Under the pieces are notes generated by a model. That model did not search any database. It was given only the letters and a program-made list of their open reading frames with translations, and had not been told where the DNA came from. 64,000 nucleotides of DNA from NCBI GenBank assembly GCA_033961575.1, contig CM066728.1:99648852-99712851 (forward strand), given 5' to 3'. Every line of letters starts with the position of its first letter. Position 1 is the first letter of the stretch. Below are positions 1 through 11,265 of this stretch, piece after piece. This stretch comes from Aselliscus stoliczkanus (Eukaryota; Chordata; Mammalia; Chiroptera; Hipposideridae). The translations under genes were made by a program, and so were the position numbers.

Positions 1-1964
1 TGATTTCAATTTTTTTCTCAGCTTCATTCTCCACCTTATACACCATTCCAACTCAGGGCCAGGTTCATGCATGGGCAACCAACACCGATGCACAGGGTCC
101 CCTGCCCAGAAGAGCCTCACACTGGTTTAGTACTCTGCTGTCATTGCCTTGAAATTCTTAATACTTGTGGAATGAAAAGACTTGCATTTTTATTTTGAAC
201 TGGGCCTCACAAATTATGTAGCTGGTGCTGCTTCTACCTGCAGCTGGGTGGTGCCATTGAAAGTCCTCAGTAAGACTGTCACAAGACTAAAAAATAAAGT
301 GTGCCCCATGTCCTTGGTCCCCTGAAGTTTGCTGAGGTGTTAACTCACCACTCCTCTGGCACTTGTCTTAATCTGGTTTGAAATTGTCTCCCATACTTGC
401 AACTTCCTGTATTCCCCTTCTCTGTAAATGCCTTCAAGCCTCCATTCTTGAAATAATTTATCTCTTCTCAGTCACTGGGGAACTAATCTCCACTCTACCA
501 CTTTTTTGGCATTTACTACTTCGGACTACAGTCATCTTGCCTTACTCCTACCCTCACCCAGAAACACACATACATATAAAACAAGTTTGTATGAAGATTA
601 CCTGTGAATTCCACTGACTCATGTGGAATTTAAGCCAACAACAACAAGAAAAACAAGTAAAAGCCAAAAGTGTGCATTACCAATATTACGTTGTTTTATA
701 AAAATTGGAAATAATGTATCTGCTTTGGTCTCCTACATTAATTGCCATCAGGATTGTTTAATTGAGGATGCGCTTTAAAAACATCAACAATTCAAGCTCT
801 TAGAATTTGATCAATGTGTTAAATCTACAATGTGTTACCATCCTAAGGGAGAATTCTTAATCTACCTCATGATGCTAAAGTATCAATGATCTTTGATTAA
901 AAGCTGCCACATCTTTCCAAAGGACAGGATTATCCCAATGATCTTGCATGATTTTTCCATCTTGTTAAACTCTGCTTTAAAGACTGGATGTCAGGAAGAC
1001 TGTGCCACAGAGATTGCCCCATCCTGCTCTCTACTCTTGCTCGAACTGCTCTCTATCAAACTGCCCATAACTTTACATTGTTTGAAACAATCTCAGGCAG
1101 AGGTAATTAAGATTCAAAACTCCTTTCACATCTGTTTTAGTGATTACTTGTTGTGATAGAAGCTTTAAGTAGGGTTTGGAGGTGCATAGGTACACAGATA
1201 GATTCAGAAGGTGAATTTCATATTTTATATTTTAATATTAATATGTCTTGTCCAAAGGAATAAAGAGCAGGTGATTGCTGTAATTTCTGATTTAATCATG
1301 AGAAGTTAATTGTTAAACGCTATTGCTAACTACCATATTAGTTAATGTGCATAAGACAAACATTCAAAACTCTCCATGGCATACAGTAGTCATTTATTTT
1401 TCACAAGTCTGCTGGTCATCTGGGAAGCTCTTCTGCCTGTGTTAATGGTAGCTCAGCTCAGTGGCTCCTTTCCTTTTCCTAGGAATGGGGCTAGTTACAG
1501 TAAACATACTTTTCTAAGGCCCATGATAAAAGCTAAAGTGGGCACACCCAACTTCACAAGCATGTTTCAAGGCTCTACTGGATTCACATGCTTGCTTTTA
1601 TTGGCCAAAGTAATTATGGGTGAAAAATTAAGAAAAAGGAAGTTCACCTGACTGCTACATTACTGGAAGAACTATAAAATTTCAGGGCAAAGTATATAAA
1701 TAGAGAAAAGGGTAAAGAACCAAAGCCCATAATTTATTGTATTCCAATTTCATTTTTTCTCTTTAATTTCAAGGACAAAGAATTTGGTGGTGATTGAATT
1801 ATTATTGTATGGTCAAAAACCAAACGTGTTTCATTGAAAGAGACTTCTATTGATGATAGCTATCAATTAAATTTAATATTCCTTGAAAAGGCACATCTGC
1901 TTTTCACAATAATTTTGGGGTCATGGTAAATAACTATGGAAAATCATTTACCAATTTCTGTATA
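1..1964. other. Unique or unrecognised AT-rich DNA; no gene
   Basis: No exon, RNA gene or clear repeat is supported here. The open frames at 378-617, 893-1156 and 1376-1651 are short, do not resemble known proteins and have no coding bias I can see. The first 260 bases (around 'CACAGGGTCCCCTGCCCAG' and 'ACTGGGCCTCACAAATTATG') have the look of a decayed dispersed repeat, but I cannot name the family. Confidence 0.5.
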
Positions 1965-2130
1965 ACAAATAATTTATTAAGTACTTGAGATTTGTTGTGT
2001 AATTTAATCTCAATGACCTTATGTTTTCTTTATGCTGATGTAGATTCTGAGACTTATATAATGACTTGCCCAATGATACTAATTTATTATGTATTAGTAC
2101 TGAAATATAAATCCATGTCTGCTTTGATGA
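1965..2130 (-). repeat. Possible MIR SINE relic
   Basis: The order 'TTGTGTAATTTAATCTCAATGACC' (in part), then a cue of gained/lost bases, then 'GACTTGCCCAATGATAC' and 'AAATATAAATCCATGTCTGC' follows the reverse-strand layout of MIR (fraction aligned to 'taatctcacaacaacc ... acttgcccaaggtcaca ... attcaaacccaggtctg'). It is heavily decayed, so the call is tentative. Confidence 0.35.
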
Positions 2131-2599
2131 CTGAATATTTAATATAATATCTTAAAATATTTTACTTAAATATTTTCAAAATATGTGATTGCTGCATCGT
2201 GATATATTTTCTTTTGTATTTTGTTCTGGTAATCTCTTCCTTGGCTGTGTAGAGAGGAAAGTAAGAAAAAATAGAATACAATAGAGTATCTTATAATAAT
2301 TCCCCTCCCTAATACTCCTAATAATCAGACCAATGAGAACTAGACAGATTATTACTTGAAAAATTAACTCTGAAAATTTGCAGGCAAGACTTTTCTTTAA
2401 TATGAGAGCTAAATGACAGGTCTCCATGAGGAATTTAATAATTTGAAAATATTCTTTTTTATTAAAAATGTCTTGCACTTTAGGAATATTACACTGGTGA
2501 AACACAGTTCAAGAAAAACTAGTTTTTTGTGTTCTTTTGTTTTATCTCTATGTTCATTTTTCCATTTTCCATATCAGGGATCCACATTTAATATTACAT

Positions 2600-2845
2600 A
2601 ATATGATATTTTATTCTTAAATAACAATATTTATTGATTGATTAATATATTCTGGACACTCTCCTAAGTGCATTACATATGTTAACATTTATGTTAAAAT
2701 GTATGAGGTAGTATGACAAAAACTTAAGCCCATGAGAATTGTGTAATTTTCTTGTGTTTCCCCTGGAAAATGGCACATCATGGTTTCAAATGCAGGTAGT
2801 TGAATTCTACAGTTCAAGGTATTAACTATTACACAACATGACCCT
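2600..2845 (-). repeat. MIR SINE, decayed
   Basis: The sequence reads as the reverse complement of MIR: 'TTATTGATTGATTAATATAT' at the left, 'CTAAGTGCATTACATATGTT' in the middle, a 'GAGGTAGTATGA' block and 'TTTCAAATGCAGGTAGTTGA' near the right end, followed by 'ATTAACTATTACAC'. These match the known MIR order of size-class phrases. Family assignment is from memory of the consensus; a repeat-library search would settle it. Confidence 0.55.
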
Positions 2846-3694
2846 TCTAGAAAATAAAAGTTTGCAAAAATGCCAAGGTACTCAACTGCATCAATTTTTA
2901 CAGTTGCCAGGAAAAAGGAGATATTATAGAAATTCTAGATACAATTATTTTTTTCAGATTATTTAGTAAAATTATATCCAATATATCAAAAATTTTATGT
3001 GGTAGAAATTCCTGACATATATTGAACGGGTACTTTCAAGCTATTTAACTTGTAACAATGGATGGTGAGAACTTTATTTCTGAAATGTGAAGGAAATCTG
3101 TGTTATTTCAAAAAGGTCATTAAAGCCCTAGGTAGGAAATAAGCTTTGATGAGTTTGGAATGAATGGTTATTCTTGCTGAGATTTAAGAAATGCTCAGAT
3201 ATTCTCTGATACCCCTATCAAGTGTGACCTAGATTCCTACTAGGAGCTGAGTGCCAACGCCAGTCCTTTCTGCCCAAGGCTGGTTATGTGCTACACACCT
3301 AGTACAGACTGAAATGAGTTCCCTTTGTCCTTGTTGACATGCTTTATCCTTTCCCAATCTGAATGGTAAATTTATACTGCGTACCTTGTTATTCTGCACA
3401 TTGTGTTCTATGTAATAGTTAAAAAGTTTCAGTCACAGCAATTTTGATTGTTTTTATCTTTAATGAAAATCTTTGAATTTTTGCAAGGATTAAAATATAC
3501 CATTGCTGTAATCTCTATTTTGTTTTTGTGATTAAAACAGATTACCATGATTAAAAGAATATATTTTTAGCAATATAGTCTTATCAAAACATATTTTACC
3601 ATTCCAAGCAGAATATTAACATAAAGCAAAATATTAAAATGTCTATTTCTATAACTCACATTTTTATTTTCTTTTAAGTTAAGATCACCACAAT
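2846..3694. other. Unrecognised AT-rich DNA
   Basis: Nothing that I can support as a gene, RNA or named repeat. Sequence is AT-rich with short homopolymers. Confidence 0.5.
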
Positions 3695-3702
3695 TCACGT
3701 GC

Positions 3703-3746
3703 ATGCGCGTGCACACACACACACACAAACTATATATATATATATG
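3703..3746. repeat. Compound (CA)n/(TA)n microsatellite
   Basis: A GCATGCGCGTGCA stretch leads into a CA run, which is followed by about nine TA units. Alternating purine-pyrimidine sequence of this kind is Z-DNA-prone in general; that is background knowledge and not shown here. Confidence 0.85.
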
Positions 3747-3810
3747 TATTTATTTTCTCATATGTAATAAACAGCATAAGATTGTTAGCAAACATGTAAG
3801 TTTTTAAAAA

Positions 3811-4232
3811 TTTTTTTTTACAGATTTTATTGGGGAATTGGGGGAGGGAACAGCATTGGGGACTAGGGGAAGGGGAACAGACAAGTTGCTGTCTCTTTGT
3901 TCTTCAGTCTAGTTGTGGAGGACGCTGCTTCACTGGCCCATGTTGGTATTGTCATTGCGCTCTTCCCGGATGAGGCAGATCGGTCGCCGGCCTCTGGATG
4001 TCACTCACTTCGGCAGCTTACACTGGCTGCCGGCCACTCACTGTAGCCTATGGCAGCCCACTACAGCAGGGGCTGCAGCCTACACTGTCGCTGGGGCTCG
4101 CACAGCCCAGCTCCAGGTGGAGCTGTTGTTAGCTGTGGAGGGCAGTGTCACTGGCCCTCATATGTGGGATCCGAACCAGTGCCGCTGGCATCCTAAAACC
4201 AGCTCTTAACCAATGTGCCACTCAGCTGGCCT
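3811..4232 (-). repeat. Long-form tRNA-derived bat SINE
   Basis: Read on the minus strand, this starts with a tRNA-like head (GGCCAGCTGAGTGGCACATTGG, then a GGTTCGGATCCC-type B box), passes through 'GAGGGCCAGTGACACTGCCCTC', a GC-rich core rich in AGCTGC/GGCTGC motifs, and ends with 'CCCCAATAAAATCTG' plus an A run. It is flanked by an imperfect direct repeat (TGTAAGTTTTTAAAAA at 3795-3810 and TGTAAGGTTTTAATTT at 4232-4247), as expected of an L1-mobilised insertion. The same long form occurs at 55885, 57950 and 61201. The small open frames here (3913-4209, 4145-4420) are frames of the SINE and are not genes. Confidence 0.85.
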
Positions 4233-7200
4233 GTAAGGTTTTAATTTTAGTTCTTTGCATCTCAGCTCAGAAATTAGGACCACAGAATAGTTTAAAAGCC
4301 ATTTCTATTTTTCACTTCAACTTTTTGTTCTTACAAAAATGTGTTCTAAATAACCAACCCCTGATCTTTATTCTTGGCATGTTTTCAATGATTATGTGCT
4401 GCCAATTTCCAGGACAGTAGAATGGAGATGCTCCCTTCCCCCATTTTGTTTTAAATGCTAAATATTAAAATTACTGGTTTAAAACAGTAATCACATTTTG
4501 TTTGTCAAATTAATGAGCAGCTTCAAATTGATAAATGTCACAACTTTTGAGTTGTTTTCATATTGAACATGTACGTCTCTTTCTCCTTACAATTTTGTTC
4601 TTAAAAGTTCATTTTTTTAAAGAAAAGTTTTATAAAACCTGATGTGTATGTGTGCGTTTACATTCTTTTCCAGACGAAGGCTTAGTCTCAATTAAGTGAT
4701 TTTAATTTTATGTTTGAAATATGGGGATTCAATTTTTGTAATCAGATAACTAGTTCTGAAACTCTGAAAAGTCCATGTGTCTTTTGTTTTTTAACCCAAA
4801 TCAATTTATAATAGCTTTGATCATATCACGTGCTAAAGGTCAAAGCACTTCTGAAGCAGTGTGGGTACATTAATGTCACCTCAGAAGGAGGGCCCTCTCT
4901 CACTTAAGAAAGAGTTACTAATAGTCACGATAATTTTGGTACAGCCTTTCCTGTGGGCATAGCTATATACCACGTGTGCAGAGGCCATAGGGGCCAATGG
5001 GAAGCTGTTTACAGGGGGCTCAGTGGTTGATGCAGCTTGTACAAGTCAACTGGGTTCCCTAGATGTGTTTGGGGAACACATAAGAGGGGCAATGATGGGT
5101 GGCCAGCTACCCCATTTTCCCAAGGCTGGCCTTTGAGGAGCCAGAAATTCTAGTTCATGTCTGGCTTTTATTAAGTAGGCATCATTGCCCAAGTAGGAGG
5201 ATAAAGCATGTTTTAACAGTTTAACTTGATTCGTAACTTTTCAGTATTGAAACACATATTATATGGGTCTTGATTGTCATTCTTGCCCAGGGCCCTTAGA
5301 CTGTCCATGCCTAACTTAAATATATTACATTAGATTCAAGAAAGTGGCCACATTAAATATAAACTCCACCCTAGTCTCCACTTTTAAAATATAATGACAT
5401 ATTCCATTTAACGTCTTATTTAAGCAGAGCCCCTTGTGACTGCTTTGGGGATTCAGTTAGAGTTGCCTATTCAACAAAGTGTATCTTTCCCCAGAAAAAA
5501 AGATATCCCATTTGTATATCAAAGCTTTATTTTTCAAAACTCTTATGTTGTAAAATTTTGGGGAGGATATGTCTTTCCTATGTTGTTTAACTTAGGTAAT
5601 ATTAATGAGAGTGATTATTCATCATTAGCACAACTTAATGATTTTGTTTAATCTTATTTTCAGATATTTAGTTGTTAATCTAATATATACTTGAAACACA
5701 CACACACATATACATGCTTCAAATAGAAACTATAAGAAATAGCCTGGATTAATCAAGAATTGAGATGAAATCTGATTTGATAATTTGATAAAACCCCTTT
5801 GAGTATTAATACTGGTGTAGCTGAATCCAATTTGAAAATGTACAAAACCTTCGTGTTTTCTCTGTCAAACAACTTGAACCTGCTTATGAATAATCAAACT
5901 GGTGATGTTTTATACACGGAGACCTGTGTACTTCTACCGTAGTGTATCAAAAATTGTAGTTCAGATGTTCTTACACGTTACTTATTATTATATGACATTA
6001 TGTTGAAAGTACGTGTTACATTTCATGAAAGGATTGATGGATGCTTAGGTTTGAGGAAGCAAAGCCTGGGAACAAAGCTTAAGGATGTCTCTGATATGTT
6101 CTTTCCCCCCTGGCTGTTGATTCATAACTGTTATGTTCAAATAGAATCTGGAATGCCCAAAGTCTTTCCTTCCTAAACTTCTATAAGAGACCAAGAATTT
6201 TAATGAGACACATTAATGAAGCCCAGTTATCATCTAATAATAGTGTCATTAACACTTATTATCACATAATTAGATTGGACGTTGGCCATCTCAGAGCCAA
6301 TTTAAAAGAAGAAAAACAATTACTGTATCTCAAGGAAATATATGAGAATGAAACACTGCAAGGAGTGCCTGAATAATGATATACTTTCAGGAAGAATGAG
6401 ACATCTTATCATCTGGCCTATTAGCAGTTTGAAAAGGCTGTGATCAAATCAACCTCTCCCCCTTCGTCCCTCTATCTTTTACATATTAGTTACTTGTTAA
6501 ATCCTCTGCCTTCTCAAACTGGAGCAGTTATCTCAGTGATGACATTTTTAGTGATGGGAGAAAATCCTAATAGCTGTGGGTAATTGTTAGGGAGAATCAA
6601 CACAGCTCTGAACTTTATAGGTCATGATGTCTTTAGCCTGTGGGTACAGCTGCATTTGGAAATAGATAACTATGTCTCCCTTAGCATCTTCCTTTTTCTT
6701 ATTTTTTTCCCGAGTGCAAGTTTACAAAGGTCAGATGCCAGTATAATCTAGAATAAGAGCCTTTGTGACTCACTTTGAAAGGTTACTTTAGAGAAAATTT
6801 CATGAAGCAGCAGTACCCCAAAGTGCTGAGGGGAATGTGGCTAAAACCTTCTAACTTCCTAATAGAGTTTCGAACACATTAGACATGTAGGGCAAAGGGT
6901 TCTGTATGTGTCTGAGGTCCTTGGTCTCTATTTACTAAATGGAAATGAGGAGGCATCTCAAGGTCATACTTAGACTTCTGAGGTCATGTCCATAGGACAT
7001 CAAATCAATGTGAAAATCAATTCTACCAAAATAGCACAGCTTGAAACACCTGTTCAATGATTGATTAGAATAATGGTATGCAACACATTTAGTAGTGAAG
7101 GAAATATCACAGGCCTCATGTCTCTATTGATAATAATGTCATACTGTAGTGAGCCTTCCAAAATCCAGAATTCTTTTGGCTGCTTGTCCCATGAAACCAG

Positions 7201-7549
7201 AAATATCCTAGCATATGTTTTCAGGAAGATAGGTTTACACTCCTGCCAGATTTAAGTTAAGAAAAGCTTTTTAGTATATATATATTTTAATGCAGTTGAC
7301 AATCTATATTGAGTGAGTAGTTGGTGACAAATATAAATACCTTCATGAACCAAATCCAGATATTTGAACTCTGAATGAGTTATGACAATTGTATTTGAAT
7401 CGATTTGGATGTTCCTTGTTTGGATGTGACCTAATGACAGTTACTATTGCACACTTAAAGGCATATTTTTTAGTAAAGTATGGACTAGTTCTATTTCTGA
7501 GACATACTTATATTTCAGATTGTTATGAGACTTGCTGCAATTAATGGGG

Positions 7550-7550
<1 letters not shown>
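4233..7550. other. Unique DNA; no gene; possible regulatory stretch near 6.2-6.5 kb
   Basis: No coding exon or named repeat recognised. There is a short (CA)n near 5696-5709. The part from about 6160 to 6480 is less low-complexity than its surroundings and contains homeodomain-like cores (ATTAATG, CATAATTAGATTGG); it could be a conserved non-coding element. That is a guess from composition only. Confidence 0.4.
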
Positions 7551-7554
<4 letters not shown>

Positions 7555-7606
<52 letters not shown>

Positions 7607-7645
7607 TTTCTCTTTCTCTCTCATCTCTAGCTCTAGTTCTCTTTT
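7555..7645. repeat. (CT)n microsatellite
   Basis: About 24 uninterrupted CT units (7555-7602) followed by an imperfect CT/TTTCTC tail. Long and pure, so probably polymorphic between individuals. Confidence 0.95.
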
Positions 7646-7812
7646 TTTCTGTTTGAGGATGAGAGAAGGGTCTAGCTATGGAGATGGATGGCAAGCTAAG
7701 TTGTATACTTAATGGTGTGTTTACTTTTAGGATATGCTAATCAACATTAGATATATTTATAAAATTAGTGGTGAGTTTATAGTGTCAGAGAGACAAAGAC
7801 AGACAGAGAGAA

Positions 7813-7966
7813 GGGCCGGCCGAGTGGCTCAGTTTGTTAAGAGCTCGCTCAAGAGTGTGAGCTGAGCTCTGAGCAACAGCAGGTCGAAGCCCTGTCCGAC
7901 CTGAGCTGCCTCTGAGCTGCCAACAGGTGGCAGGATGGCTCAGCTAAAAAAAAAACACACAAAAAA
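7813..7966 (+). repeat. Second type of tRNA-derived SINE
   Basis: It begins GGGCCGGCCGAGTGGCTCAG, with a tRNA-like A box, but downstream it differs from the other SINEs in the window: 'GAGCTCGCTCAAGAGTGTGA', 'GAGCAACAGCAGGTCGAAGC', then 'GACCTGAGCTGCCTCTGAGC', ending in an A-rich tail (CTAAAAAAAAAACACAC). It is flanked by ACAGAGAGA on both sides (7803-7811 and 7967-7975), although the flank is itself GA-rich, so this duplication is weaker evidence than elsewhere. The B box reads AGGTCGAAGCC, close to the canonical GGTTCGANNCC. This is the only copy of its type that I see in the window. Confidence 0.7.
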
Positions 7967-8401
7967 ACAGAGAGACAAGCAGAGAGACATAGAGAAAGAC
8001 AGAGGAATTTCTGGTAAACCTACATGTATAATTATGCTTAGTAGATTTCATATAGAAAATTACATGTGTTAGAGAATTTCCTATTTTCTCTTCCCCTTGT
8101 CTTCCTTGGGAAAATATTAAAAGTATATCTAAAACAATATTATTTTCCGGGTATTGATTTGTCTGCAAGTCTCACCTTGATATATACTTTAGATATATAT
8201 TTTAGTATCTAATTACAAAACACTGGAGCCTAATAATCAATTATCAATTTTTTTAAACTAAATTCTCCCATGCAAGGCATTTTTAAGGGTTTCTGCATGA
8301 TATTTGCACCATTGTAACATCTATCCAGGCATTTCCTCAGCCAATAAGTCTTATTTTATTGTTGCTTAACACTTTGAGGGCAACACACATATTCATAGCT
8401 T

Positions 8402-8906
8402 GTGCTGCTTTGCCCAGTACCCGCTTTTCACCAGAATTGGACACAAGTGACTTCTGTCACTAATCAGAACTTAGCCTCTACCTGGCTGCAATTTTTACCA
8501 AAACTTTTCTGGGGGGGTTACGAAATATGCAAAGTACAATGCAGAAGGCAAGTTCCTCTTAACAAAAGCGATTTCTCCCAGGCCTCAAAAGTCCCAGACA
8601 AATATCAAGATCCCTGGAAGTTTCACATGTGGAGGATCTGCGTGATAACAATCCACCAAAATGATTTTTTGGCTTATCGTAACTCCGAGGCCTTGGTTCA
8701 GAGAATTCCTGTTCCCCAAAGATGCAGTAATGGGGAGATCCTTTTTAATTATTATTTAAGGACCTTCTTTGTCTCCAGTGACAGTTTTTGCTTAAAGTCT
8801 ATTTTATTTGATATAAACATAACCCTTGCTATCTCATTTACCATTTGCATGGAATGTCTTATCCATCCCTTCTCTCCTAGCCATGTATGTTCTTATGTTT
8901 ATTATA
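8402..8906. other. Unrecognised region with a 189-codon open frame (8402-8971)
   Basis: The plus-strand frame has no domain, signal peptide or motif that I recognise and runs into a SINE at its 3' end, so its length is partly an accident of the SINE insertion. I do not call a gene. The sequence may be a decayed LTR or old repeat, but I cannot name one. Confidence 0.35.
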
Positions 8907-9011
8907 TTATATTTTATTTTATTTTATTTTTTTTGAGGGCAGTGCCACTGGCCCTCATATGTGGGACCTGAACCGGGGCCGCTAGTTCACCACACCACTC
9001 GACCGGCCCCC
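8907..9011 (-). repeat. Short-form bat SINE with internal deletion
   Basis: Minus-strand copy with a (AAAAT)n tail, 'GAGGGCCAGTGGCACTGCCC', the B-box region and the GGGGCCGGTCGAGTGG head. A perfect 15-bp target-site duplication (CTTATGTTTATTATA, 8892-8906 and 9012-9026) flanks it. Compared with its relatives it lacks about 17 bases between the A box and the 'AGCGGCCCC' block, the part equivalent to the anticodon arm. Confidence 0.9.
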
Positions 9012-9049
9012 CTTATGTTTATTATAAAATGGGGATCTTGTGTATTACC

Positions 9050-9175
9050 TTGATTATGGCAGTGGTTTTACAGGTGTACGCATAACTCCAAATTCACCAA
9101 ACTACATACATTATTTTTGCCCAGTGTTTCTTTTATCTCAATTATACCTCAATAAACTGTTTAAAAAAATAAAAG
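9050..9175 (+). repeat. L1M-type LINE 3' end
   Basis: The phrases 'CAGTGGTTTTACAGGTGTAC', 'AATTCACCAAACTACATACA' and 'CAATTATACCTCAATAAACT' followed by an A-rich end match the well-known 3' end of old mammalian L1 elements. Only the terminal ~120 bp is recognisable. Confidence 0.7.
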
Positions 9176-9676
9176 GAGGAAGAATACACTCTTCTCTCAA
9201 ATTCAAAGCTTGTTCATAACTGGAAAGGTAGGGAGGAGCACAAATATCCTTTCACTTCTGTGTCTCACCCTCTCTCCTATCTGCTGGGGATTACTGGACC
9301 TTCATGTCTGGGAGAGAAAATCATAGAATTGAACAGAGTCTGAAATAATCAATCCTAAATAACACCAATGTAGGCCACTGGCAGTCTGGTATAACTAATT
9401 CCATATTAAAGCAATAAAAGTGTTCTAATTCTTTGGAAGATAATCTTCTTAAAGTTACACAAAAGCACATAGGTTCATGTTCAAATATGTAGATGGTGGC
9501 TATATAGCCTTTGTTTTTTATATGTACATACATGCGGGTACCCACTAATAGTCACATACAAGAATAAGTAAATTATTTTACACTGGAATAAATACTGTAC
9601 CGTTCTGCTGTTCTTCATGAAAGAAATGAGACACCATGTTAAAGGATGCTTTCTCTGCTAGAAAAGAAACGATGTC

Positions 9677-10055
9677 CTATGGGCTGATCTGCATTCTCCT
9701 GCCTTCCCTGCTCCCAGATCCACCTGTGGAAACCCTGACCCCTTACCTTAGAATGTAATTGTATTTGGAGATAGTTTCTTGAAAGAAGTGATTAAATTAA
9801 AATGAAACTGGTGAAGTGGGCCTTGATCTAATGTGTCTGGTGTCCTTCTAAGGAGATGAGAACACAGAGACGTCAAACATGTGTTCACCAAAAGAGACAA
9901 TCATGTGAGGACACAGCAGGAAAGTGGCCATGTACCAGCTGAGGAGAAAGTTCAGAAGAAACCAAACTTGCTAACACCCTGATTTCAGAATCCTGGCCTC
10001 CAAAATTATAAGGTATATTTTTGTTGTTTAAACCACATAGTCTGTGGTTTATATG
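9677..10055 (+). repeat. MLT1-type MaLR LTR
   Basis: The order TCCTATGGGCTGAT, 'GGAAACCCTGACCCCTTACC', 'TTAGAATGTAATTGTATTTG', 'TGGTGTCCTTCTAAGGAGAT', 'AATCATGTGAGGACACAGCA', 'CCTGGCCTCCAAAATTATAA' and 'TTGTTGTTTAAACCACATAG' is that of an MLT1-like LTR (ERVL-MaLR class) in the plus orientation. It is an old non-coding LTR with no internal viral region next to it. Confidence 0.75.
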
Positions 10056-10589
10056 TGTGCAGATATGTGTGCCCTTTGTGATGGAAACCTAGAATATAAA
10101 TAGAAAACATTTAATAGATTTTTAATTGCAACTCTCCCATGAAATAACAAGAATAATAATACTCATGTAAATTCTACTCTGTTTCCATCTGGTTCCCTGT
10201 TACCCTATGTATCGATAATGATGTATGAACATGTACAAAATATCTCTAAGATAAAAATTAATACAATTATTGGCTCATATACTTTAAAATCTGAATGAGT
10301 CTTTACATTGTAAGTTTTTCTTATAGATATGATAAAAAACTTGAAAGCATGAGGTTTGAATATTTGCTTTGTAAACATTTATATTTGATTGGAATCCTGG
10401 AGTTCAAAGTGATGCTTTAGACATGACATAATTAATTTTGCACTTTTGTGATGTTGTCAAGGATGATATTAATTTTCCCATTATACAAATTTTTATGAAT
10501 GTTAAATAAATAAATGTCTACAAAAGGCATAACTGAGAAAAATATCTACACAACCCAATCCTTGAGTGACTCTAATCAATTTGATCTTA
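10056..10589. other. Unrecognised AT-rich DNA
   Basis: No gene or named repeat recognised between the MLT1 LTR and the left duplication of the solo LTR. Confidence 0.5.
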
Positions 10590-10595
10590 CCTCAC

Positions 10596-11265
10596 TGTCA
10601 CATTATAGCCTGCCTGTCTGCCCCCATGCACCTCTCCTTAAAGACAGATCATTACTTCAATATTATGCTAACTGTACATATCCCTATTTGGCACCAAAGG
10701 ATGGCCAGTTAGTCAAGGATAGGTAAAATCCCTCAAGGGAGGGGTGACTTAAGCCAGACACGGCTGCGTGGGTCCCCGTGGGTGCCAATGGGTACCAGTG
10801 GGTGCCAATAGGAAGAATTACGAGTTGAAAGAAATAGGGCGTGAATCTCTTGCGTCAGGGTCTGGCAGCCTGCCTGTGAAATTATCTATTGATATGAATA
10901 TCTGTCCTCCTATATGATAATATCATTTTTATCAATAAACCTTGGCAGAGGAAGTTTCTGTCTCTTAAGAGGTACATGACAATAACCTCATGGGGTCTCC
11001 AGTAATGGCAGCTTGCAGGTGTGGGTGAGATTAGGCCCTGAGCTGTTTTCGGGTGTGAGACTCACAGACCACGGAAGTTACATTAACCCTTGCTTATATA
11101 TAAGTAAATAAAAGGAGCAGTCAGGCGATTCGGGGCTTCCCGGCCACAAGCCGGAGGTACCGTGGCCCAGATCTGCTTTCTCTCTTATCTTGTGTCTCTC
11201 TCTTTTTCATAACCTTTCATTGTCTCTTCTCCACTCCCACCTACCCTGTCATGCAGGATGCGACA
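10596..11265 (+). repeat. Solo LTR, class II (ERVK-like) endogenous retrovirus
   Basis: A 670-bp unit begins TGTCAC and ends GCGACA (imperfect inverted ends, TG...CA) and is flanked by CCTCAC (10590-10595) and CCTCAT (11266-11271), a 6-bp duplication with one mismatch. Inside, a U3-like part has imperfect tandem 'GGGTGCCAATGGGTACCAGT' units near 10780-10815. A TATATATAAG box at about 11094 overlaps an AATAAA-containing stretch, and a GC-rich segment and a pyrimidine-rich U5-like tail (CTCTTATCTTGTGTCTCTCT) follow. That arrangement is typical of betaretrovirus-like LTRs. No gag, pol or env lies beside it, so it is most simply a solo LTR left by recombination. The class assignment is inferred from the 6-bp duplication and layout, without a database match. 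Confidence 0.65.
11090..11120 (+). promoter_or_regulatory. LTR TATA box with overlapping polyadenylation signal
   Basis: TATATATAAG is followed within a few bases by AATAAAAGG. In class II retroviral LTRs the TATA box and AATAAA often lie this close at the U3/R boundary. Whether either is active today cannot be judged from sequence. Confidence 0.45.

Noticed and set aside
8402..8971. 189-codon plus-strand open frame as a protein gene
   Set aside because: No recognisable domain, no coding bias I can see, and its 3' end is a SINE. A frame of this size can occur by chance in 64 kb.
10596..11265. Complete provirus
   Set aside because: There is no second LTR and no gag, pol or env text on either side within reach; only a single LTR is present.
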